Shown piece by piece: positions 16,101-16,691 of a stretch of 16,691 nt of DNA. The stretch comes from DATATB01 sp036268995. GTDB lineage: Bacteria > Planctomycetota > Planctomycetia > Pirellulales > PNKZ01. The notes beneath the pieces were generated by a model. It made no database searches. It worked only from the letters and a program-made list of their open reading frames with translations, and had not been told where the DNA came from. The number at the start of each line of letters is the position of its first letter. Position 1 is the stretch's first letter. The position numbers and the translations under genes are program-made. Location: NCBI GenBank assembly GCA_036268995.1, contig DATATB010000200.1, forward strand, positions 1-16,691. The letters run 5' to 3'.

Positions 16101-16691
16101 CCGGCCCCAGCAGCCTCTTGCACGACGACCAGGCCCGCGCCGGGCGTGGTAGCCGGCGTGGCGGTGGAGAACGTGAGATTGCCGGTCTGCTGGCCGTCGC
16201 CGATCGTGAGCGTCCCGGTGGAAATCGTGGAGATTTGTGCCAGCTCGGCGCTGGTCAGATTGATCCCCGCCACGGGGCTGCTGTTGCTGCCGCCGACGAG
16301 CATCGGCCGCGACTCGACCGACGATTGAATCACGACGCCGGCAGCGGCGGGGATAGTAGTGCTCCCGGGCGAGAACTCCTCCACCGTGTTGCCGTCAGCG
16401 TTCGCCACATACAGGTTGCCGCTGGAGTCGAAGGCCAAGGCGTGGGGCCCGTGCATACCGGCGGAATACGTGGCGCTGGCCGAGGTGCTGCCCGGCGCGA
16501 ACTCTGCCACCGTGCCGTTGTCGACCCCATTGCCCCCATTGGCCACGTACAGGTTGCCGCTCGAGTCGAAGGCCAGGGCATAAGGATTGGATCCACCAGA
16601 GCCGTAGGTGGCGCTGGGCGTGGTGCTTCCGGACGCGAACTTCACGATCGTGTTGTTGCCAGTATTGGCCACGTACAAATTGCCACTGGAA
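11255..16691 (-). CDS. Giant surface/secreted protein with beta-propeller arrays and beta-helix stalk (5' partial)
   Basis: The frame ends at TAG 11255-11257 and is still open at the right edge: SSGN precedes the TTG at 16676-16678, which is an internal Leu codon of a repeat and not a start. At least 1810 residues are visible, with no cysteine seen. From N to C: three propeller-type repeats (ALAFDSSGNLYVAN; right edge to about 16350); a beta module with INLTSAELAQI, a phrase I associate with filamentous-haemagglutinin-like proteins (about 15513-16350); six more propeller repeats (14788-15512); a second copy of the beta module (about 14030-14787); four YAG/YGN stalk repeats (13142-14030); and the 628-residue C-terminal domain shared with the downstream protein. 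The propeller repeats resemble NHL/SMP-30-like blades. The leader, presumably also LEPR-XLL, is outside the window. Ligand binding or adhesion at the cell surface is inferred. Confidence 0.93.
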   Translation of the reverse strand, partial: SSGNLYVANTGNNTIVKFASGSTTPSATYGSGGSNPYALAFDSSGNLYVANGGNGVDNGTVAEFAPGSTSASATYSAGMHGPHALAFDSSGNLYVANADGNTVEEFSPGSTTIPAAAGVVIQSSVESRPMLVGGSNSSPVAGINLTSAELAQISTISTGTLTIGDGQQTGNLTFSTATPATTPGAGLVVVQEAAGAGQVILDDGAGSGTALNGNGGSIKITAGTGGISALSASNSTAEISTSGSAVTLLTTGPIGTSSNRVQFADNSNTAQQVVSIGSPTLQPSSVYLDGLGSLMLDNVVASGPSLTIDVTARTNLVVAAGGTINAGGGSIMLGADLTPAETGDDGVGTLAISAGATVTTTGTITLRGADVNIDTSSNPAVVGATRSLATTASVTLTGLGYPAALAFDSSGNLYVANYSSSGTVSEFAPGATTPSATLTGLTYPAALAFDSSGNLYVANYTIGTVSEFAPGATTPSATLTGVVDPVALAFDSSGNLYVDNNDFSGTVSEFAPGATTPSATLTGLGDPRALAFDSSGNLYVADGGGSTVSEYAPGASTPSATLTGLSSPEALAFDSSGNLYVANYSNGTVSEFAPGATTPSATFTGLSEPNALAFDSSGNLYVDAFSNGTVSEFAASVTAAAAGVAIQSSVESRPMQIGGSNSSPVAGINLTSAELAQIFTTAAGSVTIGDTAQTGNITLSTATPATTAGASVNVVQDTAGAGQIILDDGAGTATALNGNGGNITLTAGTGGISALAATNSTAEIGTTGASVTLVTSGPIGTSTNRIQFADDANTAQQIVSIGSLTVQPSSVYLDALGSLTLGSILGGGTPTTIDVTAQTKLVFSAAVTGDLVLVVATQGATEIDAALSVESLDVKSGSTEFDGGSVSTATTQDYAGAVTISSETTLKSTGTGAAGAISFGSTIDGIGGGLDTLHVVTSGLTTIVGAVGGSASSPDMEALDVQVGPAEIEGGVIATRSVQYYGNPVTITQDTTLTSTRGEWINFNSLIDGSAGTETLVVNTTGLTTFSGPVGGSAGAPDLESLNVTSGPTQVNGGSISTLGTQNYAGAISISSETTLKSTGTGAAGAISFGSTIDGIGSGLDTLHVVTAGLTTIVGAVGGSASSPDIEALDVQVGPAEIEGGVIATRSVQYYGNPVTIAQNTALTSSRGEWIDFNSTVDAGRNPAGLTITTSYPYTNDSGSPQLFDTAVGGQSPLSYLAANVEGGIVLNSPISTTGDMLLGGTTLMPAVLQVNADLKSTFGSIGLTSSIRVFTSIGDTISAPTGTITFSAGTGYSDQSLVALYSTMQATGVFVTGNAASNQLHMQPLGEDLLVNESGINSGTIGSYQGVNGAGQTVPFVQYTNEQNIALEYSPGTESTSTLSIFTASNSSPTAVTTTILPIASFEPFSTSAVANEANFYLEDNDIANVDVRVGRGNQTVDASQTNANTLLEGDAYQEAGVSDTLTGGHAYNVLVGGQSQATLVAGDGADIAPGSGDVSPTVANYIFTHYEYTVAGGVGQWADMPTSISSNPVVDTVNGSAATQNSNTTNEIVSNGADVINAAGSMLTSGQATINSSPGSNTTETFTQANVDAAETATIEAIFPQTASGSSVFSSSSSPAGTQVVAAIPINYSPTPTTQSTDYAAPPVFYVPAQYASGATPLLISDSSTGDTIDVDLSSDGSQVTVTAAGFDQTWNSSLFSSIQVDANGNAVESSATAGNSTTGSIDAQSKQAYASIQYLVAPPAIPSINVSGAQTLTIDNESGAAVSLGTLYQLSSSVSTVGQTGLTDGTSSLSLTNYGSGNVTIDSNNIRP
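13142..14030 (-). repeat. Stalk repeat array in the upstream giant protein (four units, 510-bp super-repeat)
   Basis: Four units open with YAGAV, YGNPV, YAGAI and YGNPV, so a two-unit block is duplicated. The DNA period is 510 bp, exactly 170 codons: 13221 onward matches 13731 onward with about 14 differences in roughly 255 positions by eye. This points to recent internal duplication or homogenisation. Confidence 0.88.
14200..16365 (-). repeat. 1575-bp internal duplication of the propeller plus beta module
   Basis: The beta module after each propeller array is duplicated at an exact offset of 1575 bp (525 codons). Two anchors confirm it: CATCGG at 14726 and 16301, and GCTGCTGGGCTG at 14261 and 15836. 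Both copies encode the phrases IQSSVESRPM, INLTSAELAQI, LDDGAG, LNGNGG and TSGPIGTS or TTGPIGTS. No net indel lies between the two anchors. Confidence 0.87.
14788..15512 (-). repeat. Six-blade propeller repeat array
   Basis: Six units each contain ALAFDSSGNLYV, then (T)VSE(F/Y)A and, in all but the last, PGA(T/S)TPSAT(L/F)TG. The CACGTAC core (minus strand GTACGTG, encoding the YV step) begins at 14825, 14948, 15071, 15197, 15320 and 15446, giving periods of 123 or 126 bp (41 or 42 codons). Six units would suit one closed six-bladed propeller. The blades vary mainly in the two or three residues before ALAF and in the loop after YV. Confidence 0.88.
16350..16691 (-). repeat. Second propeller repeat array (at least three units, cut by the window edge)
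   Basis: Units with cores at about 16406, 16544 and 16670 (periods of 138 and 126 bp) have the same ALAFDSSGNLYVAN core as the six-blade array, but more diverged linkers (ATYGSGGSNPY, ATYSAGMHGPH). The array continues past the right edge, so its blade number is unknown. Confidence 0.85.

Noticed and set aside
16676..16678. TTG as the start codon of the upstream giant gene
   Set aside because: The TTG is the Leu of a NLYVAN blade core and the preceding codons SSGN continue the repeat, so the gene extends beyond the window.
14788..16691. CRISPR-like regularly spaced repeats
   Set aside because: The spacing is 123/126 bp in frame and the repeats encode propeller blades, so the periodicity is protein-level and not a CRISPR array.

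Overview
The window looks like a chromosomal segment of a planctomycete, probably a Pirellulales-type organism. The evidence is high GC content, long hairpin-bearing intergenic regions, an N-terminal sorting motif of the planctomycetal LEPR-XLL kind (LESLEDRRMLA), and very large, apparently cysteine-free, Ser/Thr/Gly-rich repeat proteins. This placement is an inference from sequence style; no marker gene such as rRNA is present.

Left part (1-6662), mostly housekeeping and small genes. The 3' end of an RlmM/FtsJ-like rRNA methyltransferase (+) converges on a soluble sensor-less histidine kinase (-). A small hypothetical gene (+) has a good TATAAT promoter. It is followed by a membrane-anchored PilZ-like protein (+), which converges on nadD (-). 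nadD is divergent from priA (+). After priA comes a 338-bp gene-free stretch packed with perfect GC-rich hairpins, then a small three-helix membrane protein (+).

Right part (6671-16691), two giant minus-strand genes, head to tail. The upstream one (11255 to beyond the right edge; its 5' end is missing) encodes beta-propeller arrays alternating with beta-helix, filamentous-haemagglutinin-like modules, then four stalk repeats and a C-terminal domain. The downstream one (6671-11029) begins with the LEPR-XLL motif, carries about six related stalk repeats and ends in the same C-terminal domain of about 630-650 residues. The two are paralogues made by tandem duplication. They retain DNA patches of about 95% identity, which suggests a recent event or ongoing gene conversion. 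Inside the upstream gene there are further duplications at 1575 bp, 510 bp and 123/126 bp periods.

No phage, transposase, CRISPR, tRNA or rRNA was seen. The least explained item is the pair of giant surface proteins: their shared C-terminal domain, which I cannot assign to a known family, and the propeller-plus-stalk architecture. I do not see a multi-gene defence or biosynthetic system here.
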